Source of the DNA: JAGQIB01 sp041393395
GTDB lineage: Bacteria; ARS69
Assembly (NCBI GenBank): GCA_041393395.1
Contig: JAWKKG010000003.1
Span: 310,001 to 374,000, forward strand
Reading direction: 5' to 3'
Length of the DNA: 64,000 nt
A program made the position numbers and the translations under genes. The stretch's first letter is position 1. Every line of letters begins with the position of its first letter. The notes under the pieces were generated by a model. It saw only the letters and a program-made list of their open reading frames with translations, searched no databases and was not told where the DNA came from. This document shows, piece after piece, positions 1 through 8,658 of this stretch.

Positions 1-548
1 GCCACCTGATCGACGTGCTTCTCGGGAACACGAACGAGCGCATCACGCGCTTCGGGCACGACCGCCTGCCGACGTTCGGCGTGGGCGGCGAACTCGACAA
101 GCGTGGCTGGCAGTCCGTGTTCCGGCAGCTGGTGGCGGCGGGGCTGCTCGCGGTGGATCTCGATGGCTACGGCGGGCTCTCGCTCGCGGAGGAAGCGGCG
201 CCGGTATTGAGGGGCGAGCGCACGGTGGAGCTGCGCCGCGATCCGCATCCCGAGCGCGGGGCCGGGCGCAAGCGCGGCGGTCGCTCGGGCCGCGGCGGCA
301 GCGCGGCGGCCGGCCTGACCGACGAGGCGGATCGCACGCTGTTCGAGGCGCTCCGTCAACGGCGCCTGGAGCTCGCACGCGAGGCGAACATCGCGCCCTT
401 CATGGTCTTCCCGGACCGCACGCTGCTGGAGATGGTGGCCGCGCGGCCCACGTCGCGGCGGGAGCTGAGCGACCTCCACGGGGTGGGGCAGGTGAAGCTG
501 GATCGATTCGGGGAGGAGTTCCTCGGGGTGATCCGGCAGGTGGGGTGA
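1..548 (+). CDS. recQ: ATP-dependent DNA helicase RecQ, C-terminal part (5' end outside window)
   Basis: Only the last ~181 codons are present; the reading frame is open to the window edge from base 3. The visible part begins in the RQC winged-helix region (LLGNTNERI, then the typical FGVGGELDKRGW stretch). A charged Gly/Arg linker follows, then a HRDC domain (about residues 105-177 of the visible part, with FPDRTLLEM and LHGVGQVKLDRFG). This order is that of bacterial RecQ, a 3'-5' helicase in recombination and replication repair. The ATPase core cannot be checked because it lies upstream of the window. The next gene is on the opposite strand, so this is the last gene of its unit. Confidence 0.9.
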   Translation, partial: HLIDVLLGNTNERITRFGHDRLPTFGVGGELDKRGWQSVFRQLVAAGLLAVDLDGYGGLSLAEEAAPVLRGERTVELRRDPHPERGAGRKRGGRSGRGGSAAAGLTDEADRTLFEALRQRRLELAREANIAPFMVFPDRTLLEMVAARPTSRRELSDLHGVGQVKLDRFGEEFLGVIRQVG

Positions 549-599
549 TCCGGCCCGTGCGCCAAGCGCGACTCGGCCGCCTCTCCTCCCGCGGCACTC

Positions 600-1034
600 C
601 TACATCTTCCCCTCCGCCACGTTCGGCGGTCCCGGATACTTCAGGTCGTACTGGATGATCTGATCGATCAGCCCGTGGTGCGCCTCCTTCCACGAGATCG
701 CGAGCGCCTCGTGCAGGAACTCGTGGAGGATGACCTTCTCCAGGTCCATCACCTTGAAGCGCTTCTCGAGGAAGAACGGTCCGATCTTGATCTTGCCCTT
801 CCGGACCGACGCGCCGGGGTTCTCCGGATCGTACTCGAGCGTGCAGCGCGCCCAGATGTTCGCGAACTCGTCCTTGAGATTGTGCTCATCCGCGTTCAGG
901 CGGCGCGGCGCCTTCACGAAGTTGTCCTTCACGCCCTTCGAGCGCGTGAGGCGTTCCATCGCGCGGCGCACCTTGAGGAGCAGGGCCTGCCCCTCCTTGT
1001 CCTTCGGGAACGTGTCGGCGAGAAGACGGCACAT
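600..1034 (-). CDS. Small zincin-like hypothetical protein (HExxH motif)
   Basis: A 144-residue protein without signal peptide or membrane segment. It carries HEFLH at residues 104-108, which fits the zinc-binding HExxH helix of zincin metalloproteases, and His119/His120 nearby are possible further ligands. The start ATG is preceded by GGAGG at 6-base spacing. I do not recognise the family. It could be a small cytosolic metalloprotease-like domain, or the motif could be structural. It is convergent with recQ and divergent from the OsmC gene. Confidence 0.7.
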   Translation of the reverse strand: MCRLLADTFPKDKEGQALLLKVRRAMERLTRSKGVKDNFVKAPRRLNADEHNLKDEFANIWARCTLEYDPENPGASVRKGKIKIGPFFLEKRFKVMDLEKVILHEFLHEALAISWKEAHHGLIDQIIQYDLKYPGPPNVAEGKM

Positions 1035-1138
1035 CGGGCGCCTCCGGGGTTCGAGTCCGTGAGTATAGCGTTTCTCCGGGAACTGGACTCTCCCGCCGGG
1101 GCGCGTATTCTTTCGGCGACCCGAGTCCGGAGGGGACC

Positions 1139-1582
1139 TTGCTGCAAGCGACCGTGAAACAGGCCGACGGCTACCTCTTCGTCGGCCGCTCGAACAGCGG
1201 GCACTGGGTGCCCATGGACGGCTCGACCAAGATCGGCGCGCTCGACGGCGCCGCGCGCCCGAAGGAGCTCCTGCTCCTCGCGCTCGGTGGCTGCACCGCG
1301 TTCGACGTGGAAATGGTACTGAAGAAGCGGCGGGTGCACGCGGCGACGTTCGAGGTCCTGCTCGAGGCCGACGAGGTGGACGAGACGCCGATGGTGTTCT
1401 CGCAGATCCGCGTGACGTACCGCTTCACCGGCGAGATCGCGGTGGCCGAGCTCGAGCGCGCGATCAAGCTCTCCGAGGAGAAGTACTGCTCCGTGAGCGC
1501 CATGATGAGGAAGGCGGTTCCGATCTCTTGGACGGCGGAGCTGAACGGGGAGCGGGTGCTCACGGACGAAGGGCGCGCCTAG
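1139..1582 (+). CDS. OsmC/Ohr family peroxidase-like protein
   Basis: A 147-residue protein matching the OsmC/Ohr fold, which reduces organic hydroperoxides through two cysteines. Both expected cysteines are present: Cys52 in the LALGGCTAFD motif and Cys117 in the EKYCSVS motif. The length is normal for the short OsmC (YhfA-like) group. Translation starts at a TTG preceded by GGAGGGG. No regulator is adjacent. The stop codon overlaps that of the convergent DUF6116 gene within a palindromic CTAG. Confidence 0.88.
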   Translation: MLQATVKQADGYLFVGRSNSGHWVPMDGSTKIGALDGAARPKELLLLALGGCTAFDVEMVLKKRRVHAATFEVLLEADEVDETPMVFSQIRVTYRFTGEIAVAELERAIKLSEEKYCSVSAMMRKAVPISWTAELNGERVLTDEGRA

Positions 1583-1770
1583 TTCTCCGGCGGCCGACGC
1601 AGACTTGCGAGCAGCAACGTCGCAAGGCCCAGCAGGATCTCGTCCACGAACGGGATCATGTCCGGCACCAGCAGGTCGATCACGAAGATCGCGCCCGTCA
1701 GCAGGAAGAGCTGGGGGAACCGGAGCTTGCCGGCGAAGTCCAGAAGCGGGGCGAGGATCGGGGAAGGCAT
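1579..1770 (-). CDS. DUF6116 family small membrane protein
   Basis: A 63-residue protein with two hydrophobic stretches (about 14-35 and 42-57). It carries the family pattern P-I-L-A-P-L-L then FAGKLRFPQLFLLT and DMIPFVDEILLGLATLLLASL, which I recognise as DUF6116. The function of this family is unknown; it is an inner-membrane protein. It converges on the OsmC gene, and both stop codons share the 4-bp palindrome CTAG at 1579-1582. Confidence 0.75.
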   Translation of the reverse strand: MPSPILAPLLDFAGKLRFPQLFLLTGAIFVIDLLVPDMIPFVDEILLGLATLLLASLRRPPEN

Positions 1771-2088
1771 GACGGGATCCTAGCAGCAGCCGAGCGTTCG
1801 CGGCGCCGAGTTGCCGTTCCCGTGGCCGGAGCCTGGCGTCCCGAGCTTTGCTGCCGGAGCCTGCCGGACGGGGAACGTCGAGGAGGCCGTCCTCCGGGGC
1901 CAGGACCCCCGTCTCCCGAGCCCCGAGGCTCGTCGCTGGCACCGGACCGCCGGATCCGCTAGTCTCATACGGTCCGGGCCCTCGGGCCCCTGCCGGCGCC
2001 CCCCTGGCGAGGCACTGACCCTGGCGCCCGTCGCCGGGGAGGCGCTCCCATCGAGCGACCCGCCGCCCCGCGGGTCGAGGGGGCGAAC
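1771..2088. other. Intergenic region upstream of the C25 protease
   Basis: This 318-bp GC-rich spacer holds no convincing gene on either strand. It ends in GAGGGGGCGAAC directly before the ATG of the protease, which is the ribosome binding site. It should contain promoters for the protease (plus) and for the DUF6116 gene (minus). I could not assign -35/-10 boxes with confidence in this GC-rich DNA. Confidence 0.4.
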
Positions 2089-4431
2089 ATGTACCGCACC
2101 GTCACCCGCGCGCTTCGCCTGGCCCTGCCGGCGATGCTCCTCCCCGTCGTGGCCTCGGCCGCGCCGCAGCTCCTCCAGGCCGGGCCGCTGCCCGACTCCC
2201 ACGCGATCCGAGTGCTCGAGGCGGGCCCCGAGCGCACCGTGATCGAGTTCGAGGTTGGCACGTTCCGCCTCAACACCGTCGACGTCGACGGTCAGGAGTA
2301 CTCGGTCGTCCGCTGGGAAGGCGGCGAGAACCGTCTCGATCTCGGCGCGCCGGCCCTGCCCGGATTCCGCGAGTCGATCGTGATCCCGGACGACGGCACG
2401 ATGAAGATCACGGTCCTCGAGCAGGAGTACACGGACTTCCCGAACGTGCGCATCGCTCCCTCCAAGGGCCCGATCACCCGCGACGTGCTGCCGTCCACGG
2501 TGCCGTGGACGTTCGACGATTCGATCTACTCGGCCGATGCGTTCTGGCCGGCGAACGTGGCCGACCTCGGCGAGCCCTACATCCTGCGCGACGTGCGCGG
2601 CGTCGTCGTCGCCGTGGATCCGTTCCGGTGGAACCCCGCCACCGAGACGCTGCGCGTGCTGACGCACGTGAAGGTCGCGGTGGAGGTGGATGGTCCGGGC
2701 GGCGCGAACACGATCGCCCCTCGCCCCCAGACTGCCCACGTCGCCGAGTTCGAGCGTCTGTACGAGCGCCACTTCCTGAACTGGGCGCGCCTGGACCGCT
2801 ACTCGCCGGTGGGCGAGGTCGGCCCGATGCTCGTGGTTTCCGCCGACGTCTACCTCGCCGACGTGCAGCCGTACGTCGACTGGAAGAACCAGATGGGCGT
2901 CCCCACGACGCTCGTGTCGATGTCGTCCATCGGGACCACCGCGACGCAGCTCAAGAACTACATCCAGAACGTGTTCAACACGGACGGACTGTGCTTCATC
3001 CTGCTGATCGGCGACGACGTGAACATTCCGTACTACATGAATGCCGGCGGCGCCTCCGACCCGACGCTCACGCTGCTCGCGGGTTCGGACAGCTATCCGG
3101 ACGCGTTCGTCGGCCGGATCTCGGCGCAGAGCTCCGCCCAGGTGACGACGCAGCTCGAGCGTCTCATGGAGTACGAGCGCAACCCGGACCCCGCCGGCGT
3201 GTGGTACAGCCGCGGCGTCGCGATCGCGTCGAACGAGGGCGACGGCATCGGCGATGACGGCGAGGCCGACTGGCAGCACGCGCAGAACTACCGCGCCGAC
3301 CTGCTCGCCTTCACGTACAACGTCGTCAACGAGCTCTACGACGGAGATCATCCGAGCGCCGGTGGCGGCTTCGGCGGCGGCGGCGTCGGTCTGGACGAGC
3401 CGGGCTACCCGGTCGCGTCGGACGTGTCCGTCCTGCTGAACCAGGGCCGCGGCCTCGTCCACTACACCGGTCACGGCAGCGAGAACCTGTGGGTCACCAC
3501 CGGCTTCTCGATCTCGAACATCAACGCGCTCACGAACGACAACATGCTGCCGCACGTGGTGTGCGTGGGCTGCGTGAACGGTCAGTTCGTGGGTCGCACC
3601 TGTTTCGCGGAGACCTGGATGCGCGCCACGAACGGCAGCGAGCCGACGGGCGCGATCGGCGTGTACGCCTCCACGGTCAACCAGCAGTGGGCCACGCCGA
3701 TGCGGGCGCAGGACGAGATGGTCGACCTGCTGTGCGGAACGTCCAAGCTCACGATGGGCGGCCTGTGCTTCAACGGCTCGTGCGACATGATCGATCACTA
3801 CGGCTCGAACGGGATCACCGAGTTCAAGAACTGGACGTACTTCGGCGATCCGAGCCTCGTGATCCGCACCGCCACTCCCACGGCCCTCACGTCGATTCAC
3901 GAGGACTTCGTGGACGCGTCGACCGGTTCGTTCCTCGTGCAGACGGAGCCGAAGGCGCTCGTGGCGCTCAGCGCGACGGGGACCTTGGTGGGCTCCGCGT
4001 ACGCGGACGCGGGGGGCGTGGCGATCGTCACCTTCGATCCGGCCGATCTCGCCGGCCGTGCGAACGTCACTCTGACCATGACCGGCTTCAACCGGATCCC
4101 GGTCGAGGCCGACCTGCCGGTCCTGAGCGGCTCGACGGGCATCGGCGAGGTCGCCGGCGCGGCGCTCGAGTCCGCGTCTCCGAACCCGTTCTCGGCCACC
4201 ACGAACCTCTCGCTGTCGCTCGACCGTGAGCAGGCCGTGCGGGTCGACGTCTTCGACGTCGCGGGCCGCCACGTGGCCACCGTGCACGACGGCGTGCTCT
4301 CCGCGGGCTCGCACCGTCTCGCCTGGGACGGCACCACAGACGCCGGCACGTCGGTCGCGGCGGGCACGTACTTCACGCGCCTGACGACGGCCGATCGCGT
4401 CGAGACGCGTCGCCTCGTGCGGCTGCGGTAG
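2089..4431 (+). CDS. Secreted gingipain-like cysteine protease (peptidase C25) with FlgD-like C-terminal domain
   Basis: A 780-residue exported protein: signal peptide (1 to about 24, ending before APQLL), a propeptide-like region to about 240, a C25 catalytic domain, and a C-terminal beta-sandwich (about 695-780) of the FlgD/type-IX type. The catalytic dyad of gingipains is clear: HYTGHGS with His462, and CVNGQF with Cys495. The sequence around it (TCFAETWMRA, ASTVNQQWATPMR, YFGDPSLVIRT) closely follows Porphyromonas RgpB. Expected role is an extracellular or cell-surface endopeptidase. The C-terminal domain (SPNPFSATTNLSL, FDVAGRHVA, ending RRLVRLR) is the kind that directs secretion or anchoring in FCB bacteria. 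A strong hairpin follows the stop. Confidence 0.9.
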   Translation: MYRTVTRALRLALPAMLLPVVASAAPQLLQAGPLPDSHAIRVLEAGPERTVIEFEVGTFRLNTVDVDGQEYSVVRWEGGENRLDLGAPALPGFRESIVIPDDGTMKITVLEQEYTDFPNVRIAPSKGPITRDVLPSTVPWTFDDSIYSADAFWPANVADLGEPYILRDVRGVVVAVDPFRWNPATETLRVLTHVKVAVEVDGPGGANTIAPRPQTAHVAEFERLYERHFLNWARLDRYSPVGEVGPMLVVSADVYLADVQPYVDWKNQMGVPTTLVSMSSIGTTATQLKNYIQNVFNTDGLCFILLIGDDVNIPYYMNAGGASDPTLTLLAGSDSYPDAFVGRISAQSSAQVTTQLERLMEYERNPDPAGVWYSRGVAIASNEGDGIGDDGEADWQHAQNYRADLLAFTYNVVNELYDGDHPSAGGGFGGGGVGLDEPGYPVASDVSVLLNQGRGLVHYTGHGSENLWVTTGFSISNINALTNDNMLPHVVCVGCVNGQFVGRTCFAETWMRATNGSEPTGAIGVYASTVNQQWATPMRAQDEMVDLLCGTSKLTMGGLCFNGSCDMIDHYGSNGITEFKNWTYFGDPSLVIRTATPTALTSIHEDFVDASTGSFLVQTEPKALVALSATGTLVGSAYADAGGVAIVTFDPADLAGRANVTLTMTGFNRIPVEADLPVLSGSTGIGEVAGAALESASPNPFSATTNLSLSLDREQAVRVDVFDVAGRHVATVHDGVLSAGSHRLAWDGTTDAGTSVAAGTYFTRLTTADRVETRRLVRLR

Positions 4432-4438
4432 CGCGCAC

Positions 4439-4867
4439 TTGTCGGGGCACGAAGACCGGACGAAGAAGGGGGGCCCGGCGGCGACGCCGGGCCTTCCGTC
4501 GTTCGGGAGCCTGTTCGCAGGCATCGCCGCCGAGCTGCCCGAGGAGCAGGTGGACGTCCTCGCGCGGAGTGGTGGAGTCCGCATCGAGCGCATCGTCTCC
4601 CGCGGTCACGCGTCGCCGGAGGGATTCTGGTACGACCAGCCCGAGGACGAGTGGGTGCTCGTGGCCGCGGGCGAAGGAACGTTGGAGTTCGAGGACGGGC
4701 GGAGGATCACACTGCGCCCCGGCGACTGGGTGGACATCCCGGCCGGGGTCCGGCACCGGGTGGCGCGCACCGCCGAGGATCGCGACACGGTGTGGGTCGC
4801 GGTGTGGCGCGAGGCGGCGACGAGCGTCTCGACAGCCGGGAAGGGGTCGGGCACCCTGCCCGGATGA
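4439..4867 (+). CDS. Cupin domain protein (start uncertain)
   Basis: A cytosolic cupin of at most 142 residues. It has the pattern GVRIERIVSRGHASPEGFWY, then DEWVLVAAGEGTLEFEDG and LRPGDWVDIPAGVRHRV, a single beta-barrel with a His/Glu metal site. The substrate is unknown. The longest frame starts at TTG 4439, but its first ~20 codons run through a perfect terminator-like hairpin (4472-4493). The natural start is therefore probably later, possibly a rare codon before LFAGIAAELPEEQ, where family similarity begins. The stop overlaps the ATG of the ABC transporter (ATGA), so the two are translationally coupled. Confidence 0.75.
   Translation: MSGHEDRTKKGGPAATPGLPSFGSLFAGIAAELPEEQVDVLARSGGVRIERIVSRGHASPEGFWYDQPEDEWVLVAAGEGTLEFEDGRRITLRPGDWVDIPAGVRHRVARTAEDRDTVWVAVWREAATSVSTAGKGSGTLPG
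4472..4493 (+). terminator. Hairpin terminator-like structure after the C25 protease
   Basis: A perfect 9-bp stem (GGCCCGGCG / CGCCGGGCC) with a GCGA tetraloop, followed by TTCCGTCGTT. It lies 41 bases after the protease stop and fits a GC-rich intrinsic terminator with a weak T-tract. It falls inside the longest reading of the cupin gene, which argues for a later cupin start. Confidence 0.55.
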
Positions 4868-6648
4868 GCACGTCTCCGGGTCCAGGGCCCCTCCGTCGCC
4901 TCCTCCGCTACGCCCGCGGCCACCGCCGCCGCGTGTGGACCGCCACGACGTTCTCGATCCTGAACAAGGTCTTCGACCTCGCGCCCCCGCTCCTGATCGG
5001 CGCCGCCGTCGACGTCGTCGTGCAGCGGGAGCACTCCCTCCTCGCGCGGTGGGGCATCGAGGACCTGCAGATGCAGCTCGTGGCGCTCGCGGTCGGCACG
5101 CTGGTCATCTGGATCCTCGAGTCCGTGTTCGAGTACGCGTACGCGGTCCAGTGGAGGAACCTCGCGCAGACGGTTCAGCACGAGCTCCGCCGCGACGTCT
5201 ACGACCACCTCCAGCATCTCGATCTCGCGTACTTCGAGGACCGCTCGAGCGGCGGGCTCATGTCCGTCCTCAACGACGACGTGAACCAGCTCGAGCGCTT
5301 CCTGGACGGCGGCGCGAACGATCTGCTCCAGGTGGCGACCACGGTCGTGGTGATCGGCGCGATCTTCTTCGCGATGGCGCCGGTCGTGGCGACGTTCGCG
5401 TTCCTGCCGATGCCGTTCGTGCTGTGGGGATCGTTTGCGTTCCAGAAGCGACTGGCGCCGCGGTATGCGGGCGTGCGCGAACGGGTCGGCATTCTCAACG
5501 GTCTCCTCGCGAACAACCTGGGCGGCATCGCCACGATCAAGAGCTTCGCGGCCGAGGCGTTCGAGGCGAAGCGCGTGGAGGCGGAGAGCGAGCGGTATGT
5601 TGCCGCGAACAAGCGGGCGATCGAGCTGAGCTCCGCGTTCTCGCCGCTGATCCGCATGGTGATCGTGGTGGGCTTCGTCCTCACGTTGGTGCTCGGCGGC
5701 AAGGCCGTGTTCGCGGGGACGCTGGCCGTGGGCGCGTACAGCGTGATGGTGTTCCTCACGCAGCGCCTGCTGTGGCCACTCACGCGTCTCGGTCAGACGG
5801 TGGATCTGTACCAGCGCGCGATGGCCTCCACGAACCGCGCGCTCGACCTGCTCGACACGCCGATCCGGCTCCGCAGCGGCGATCGCGCGATGCCGCGGGA
5901 CCAGGTCCAGGGAGAGATCCGGTTCGAGGGAGTCACGTTCGCGTACGGCGGGCGGTCGCCGGTGATCGAGGGTCTCGACCTCGTGGTGCCCGCGCGCCAG
6001 ACGATCGCGATCGTGGGCGCCACAGGCTCCGGCAAGACCACGCTCGTGAAGCTGCTGCTGCGCTTCTACGAACCGAGCGCGGGGCGCGTGACCCTGGATG
6101 GCGTGGACCTGCGTGAGATCCGGCTACCGGATCTGCGTCGCGCGATCGGGCTCGTGAGCCAGGACGTATTCCTGCTGGACGGCACCGTGCGCGAGAACGT
6201 CGTGTACGGCACGTTCGAGGCGACCAACGAGCAGGTGCGTGCCGCGGGCAGGGTCGCGGAGGCGGACGTGTTCGTGCGGGAGCTGCCGCAGGGCTACGAC
6301 ACGCTCGTGGGCGAGCGCGGGCAGAAGCTCTCCGGCGGCCAGCGGCAGCGCATCTCGATCGCGCGCGCCGTGCTCAAGGATCCGCCCGTCCTCGTGCTGG
6401 ACGAGGCGACGTCCTCCGTGGACAACGAGACCGAGGCCGCGATCCAGCGTTCCCTCGCGCGCGTCGCGCACAGCCGCACCACCATCGTGATCGCGCACCG
6501 GCTGAGCACGATCCGGCACGCGGACCGGATCTATCTCATGGAGCGGGGGCGGATCGTGGAGGCGGGCACGCACGACGAGCTTCTGGCGTCCGGGCAGGGG
6601 TATGCCGCGTTGTGGCGGGTGCAGACGGGAGAAGTGGCCGCACGCTGA
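4864..6648 (+). CDS. ABC exporter, fused membrane and ATPase domains (MsbA/multidrug type)
   Basis: A 594-residue half-transporter that works as a homodimer. The N-terminal ABC_membrane domain has six TM segments (about residues 20-320). The nucleotide-binding domain has Walker A GATGSGKT (385-392), signature LSGGQ (489-493), Walker B with DE at 513-514, and the switch His545. It probably exports lipids or drugs; the substrate cannot be told from sequence. The ATG overlaps the cupin stop by 4 bases. Confidence 0.93.
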   Translation: MSTSPGPGPLRRLLRYARGHRRRVWTATTFSILNKVFDLAPPLLIGAAVDVVVQREHSLLARWGIEDLQMQLVALAVGTLVIWILESVFEYAYAVQWRNLAQTVQHELRRDVYDHLQHLDLAYFEDRSSGGLMSVLNDDVNQLERFLDGGANDLLQVATTVVVIGAIFFAMAPVVATFAFLPMPFVLWGSFAFQKRLAPRYAGVRERVGILNGLLANNLGGIATIKSFAAEAFEAKRVEAESERYVAANKRAIELSSAFSPLIRMVIVVGFVLTLVLGGKAVFAGTLAVGAYSVMVFLTQRLLWPLTRLGQTVDLYQRAMASTNRALDLLDTPIRLRSGDRAMPRDQVQGEIRFEGVTFAYGGRSPVIEGLDLVVPARQTIAIVGATGSGKTTLVKLLLRFYEPSAGRVTLDGVDLREIRLPDLRRAIGLVSQDVFLLDGTVRENVVYGTFEATNEQVRAAGRVAEADVFVRELPQGYDTLVGERGQKLSGGQRQRISIARAVLKDPPVLVLDEATSSVDNETEAAIQRSLARVAHSRTTIVIAHRLSTIRHADRIYLMERGRIVEAGTHDELLASGQGYAALWRVQTGEVAAR

Positions 6649-6736
6649 ACTCCGAGCGAGAAGAGCCCGGCCCGCCGAAGCGGACCGAGCTTCCCGATTC
6701 ACGTCGAAGTTCGCCGGAGATGACGGCCGGTCCTGC

Positions 6737-7462
6737 CTACCGGTAGTCGCCCTTCACGCGCCCCCACGACGTCGCGTCGACCGCGATGGAGCCCACGGAG
6801 AGCACGCGGTCCGGGCAGCCTCCGTCCCAGGTGGGAGTGGTGGTGCCGTCGCCGCAGTTCGCGATCGCGTAGGCGGCCGCTTCGGCCACAGTGACCATGT
6901 TGTTGTTGTCGGCGTCGGCCGCCCCCTCGAGGCCGGCCGCGAAGCACGGCGTGAAGACTCCGCGCGTCCCGGCGTCGAGTCCGGTGGAAGACGTGATCAC
7001 GCAGAAGTTCGGATCCAGGGCGTTGACCGCGTCGCCGAGCGCGCCGGAGGCCTCCGAGTCGAGGATCAGGAGCGTGCGGTCCGAGGCGACGTCGACGGCG
7101 AGCACGATGTCTGCGGCCGTCGTGCGCGTGCAGTCGATTCCGAGCAGCGAACCGTTCACCGGGATCTCGCCGTGGCCGTCGTAGTAGACGATGTAGTCGT
7201 CGCCGGCCGCCGGCACGTTCCCCTCGATGTCGCTCAGCATCTCGATGCCGCTGCGATCGGCCGTCGAGACGATCTGATAGCCGTAGTTCATGAGGTGGCC
7301 CGACATCGCGTCGACGTCCATGGGCACGCCGGTCACGTCCAGGGCACACTTGTTCTCGTAGTTCGAGTTGCCGATCAAGAGCGCCGTGTCGGCCGCGTGG
7401 GCGGGACCGGCGAGGAGCACGAGCGTACCGAGGGCGAGCGCTGACCGTCGCATCGTCGTCAT
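6737..7462 (-). CDS. Exported caspase-like (C14-fold) protein lacking the catalytic cysteine, with EF-hand and WGxxK tail
   Basis: A 241-residue protein with a signal peptide (1-23, cut after AHA). The body has the caspase p20 pattern: ALLIGNSNYEN at 28-37, a DxM..L..GY helix, then YYDGHGE with the expected catalytic His97. Where caspases have ILD-A-C, this protein reads ILDSEASG, with Glu137 at the cysteine position, so it is probably not a protease. Residues 183-194 (DADNNNMVTVAE) form a good EF-hand calcium loop. It ends in ATSWGRVKGDYR, the short C-terminal tail shared by five exported proteins in this window. GGGAGGAC precedes the start at good spacing. Confidence 0.8.
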   Translation of the reverse strand: MTTMRRSALALGTLVLLAGPAHAADTALLIGNSNYENKCALDVTGVPMDVDAMSGHLMNYGYQIVSTADRSGIEMLSDIEGNVPAAGDDYIVYYDGHGEIPVNGSLLGIDCTRTTAADIVLAVDVASDRTLLILDSEASGALGDAVNALDPNFCVITSSTGLDAGTRGVFTPCFAAGLEGAADADNNNMVTVAEAAAYAIANCGDGTTTPTWDGGCPDRVLSVGSIAVDATSWGRVKGDYR

Positions 7463-7590
7463 TCCCTTGTCCTCCCGGGGGCAGCGGGTTCGCGCGGCAT
7501 CCTAGCAGACTCGGGATGCGCGCGCCAACGCCCCGTGCGCCGATCGGTCAATCGTCATCGATGGCCAGATCGACTGGCGCAGGATGCCGC

Positions 7591-8658
7591 TCACCTCGAC
7601 GTGTCCGGTTGACCGGGCACGCAAGGCGCCAAAGAAGTCACGATACGCACCTCGTCGAGCCGGCGAACGCCCGGCCGGTCGGGACGAAACCCCCGCCCGA
7701 GAGAGGACGGCGCCTCGAACACCACGATGTGCGCCTCGATCTCCACGGCGTGCTCCGCCAGGAACTCCTCCGGAAGGTCCGAACAGTCCGGGAAGCTGAT
7801 GTCCGCGAAGGCGAGCGTGCCGTGCCTGGCCGTCATGCGAGACTGGCCTGCGTTGGACAGGCAGCGGAAGCGATTCGGGTCGACGCCACTCTCGCGGAGG
7901 GAGCGTGCGTCGATCGGTGACCCGTCGACGAAGACCCGACACTCCAGCTCGAGCATGGCGCCGAATCCCGGACGCATCAGGTAGGACCGCGGTTCGTGCC
8001 CCGCGAAGCGTCCCCACCGGCGATTCGGTGAGGTCGTGATCGCGAGTCGCGTCGGCAACCCGATCACGCATTCCTCCGGATCGCGCGGAAGCACGTGGAG
8101 CGCGAACTCCCCGGTGACAATCCGCCCCGCCCACATCGTCTCGGGCGGGACCGGAATGCTCTCCTCGCAACCGTCCTCGTCGAGAACGCGGCGGAAGCAC
8201 GTTCCCTCGTTCTCGTAGACCAGTCGCGCGACGTAGTCGCCGGCCGGGACCTGCTCGCCGTCTCCGGTCAGCAGGTGGAAGGTCTCGGTCCACGGAGGCA
8301 GGGTTGCCGCGAGAAGGAAGGCGGCGCCGGGCCGGTCCGAGTACGGTCCGTGCGAGTTCGCCCGACGAGCAAAGCTTCCCCCGTCGTCCACGCGCGTGAG
8401 GTCGAGCGTCCAGCTTCCGTCGGACGGATCGATGTCCCGGACACGACCGTCGCCTTCCAGCGGGAGGAAACGGGGGAAGATCTCGAAGCGAACCGTGCCT
8501 CCCACGCTCGCGGTGTCGGAGCTCGCGGCGGCGAGGATCGAGAGACCGTTGTGAGGCTCTCCCCATCCGGACTCGAAGGCACGCGTCGTCGCGGGCGCGT
8601 CGGGGGTGAACTCCGTCGCCAGGAGGAGCAGAACGGCAGACGAGCAGGCGACGATCAC
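7591..8658 (-). CDS. Exported hypothetical protein, paralogue of its upstream neighbour
   Basis: A 355-residue protein starting at a GTG that overlaps the upstream stop (GTGA), so the two are translationally coupled. The N-terminus (MIVACSSAVLLLLA) is a signal peptide, possibly of lipoprotein type with Cys5, although no full lipobox is clear. It shares a layout with the next gene: WG-x5-GLSI near the mature N-terminus, a PAGDYVARLVYENEGT segment, and PPETMWAGRIVTGEFALHVLP. The family is unknown to me. The beta-rich, Pro/Gly-rich composition suggests an extracytoplasmic beta-sandwich protein. It has neither of the two C-terminal tails found on other exported proteins here. Confidence 0.7.
   Translation of the reverse strand: MIVACSSAVLLLLATEFTPDAPATTRAFESGWGEPHNGLSILAAASSDTASVGGTVRFEIFPRFLPLEGDGRVRDIDPSDGSWTLDLTRVDDGGSFARRANSHGPYSDRPGAAFLLAATLPPWTETFHLLTGDGEQVPAGDYVARLVYENEGTCFRRVLDEDGCEESIPVPPETMWAGRIVTGEFALHVLPRDPEECVIGLPTRLAITTSPNRRWGRFAGHEPRSYLMRPGFGAMLELECRVFVDGSPIDARSLRESGVDPNRFRCLSNAGQSRMTARHGTLAFADISFPDCSDLPEEFLAEHAVEIEAHIVVFEAPSSLGRGFRPDRPGVRRLDEVRIVTSLAPCVPGQPDTSR

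Noticed and set aside
1780..4593. 937-codon open frame on the minus strand opposite the C25 protease, and many similar long antisense frames elsewhere
   Set aside because: They are low-complexity Arg/Ala/Gly/His-rich translations caused by third-position GC bias of the real genes, with no ribosome sites or domains.
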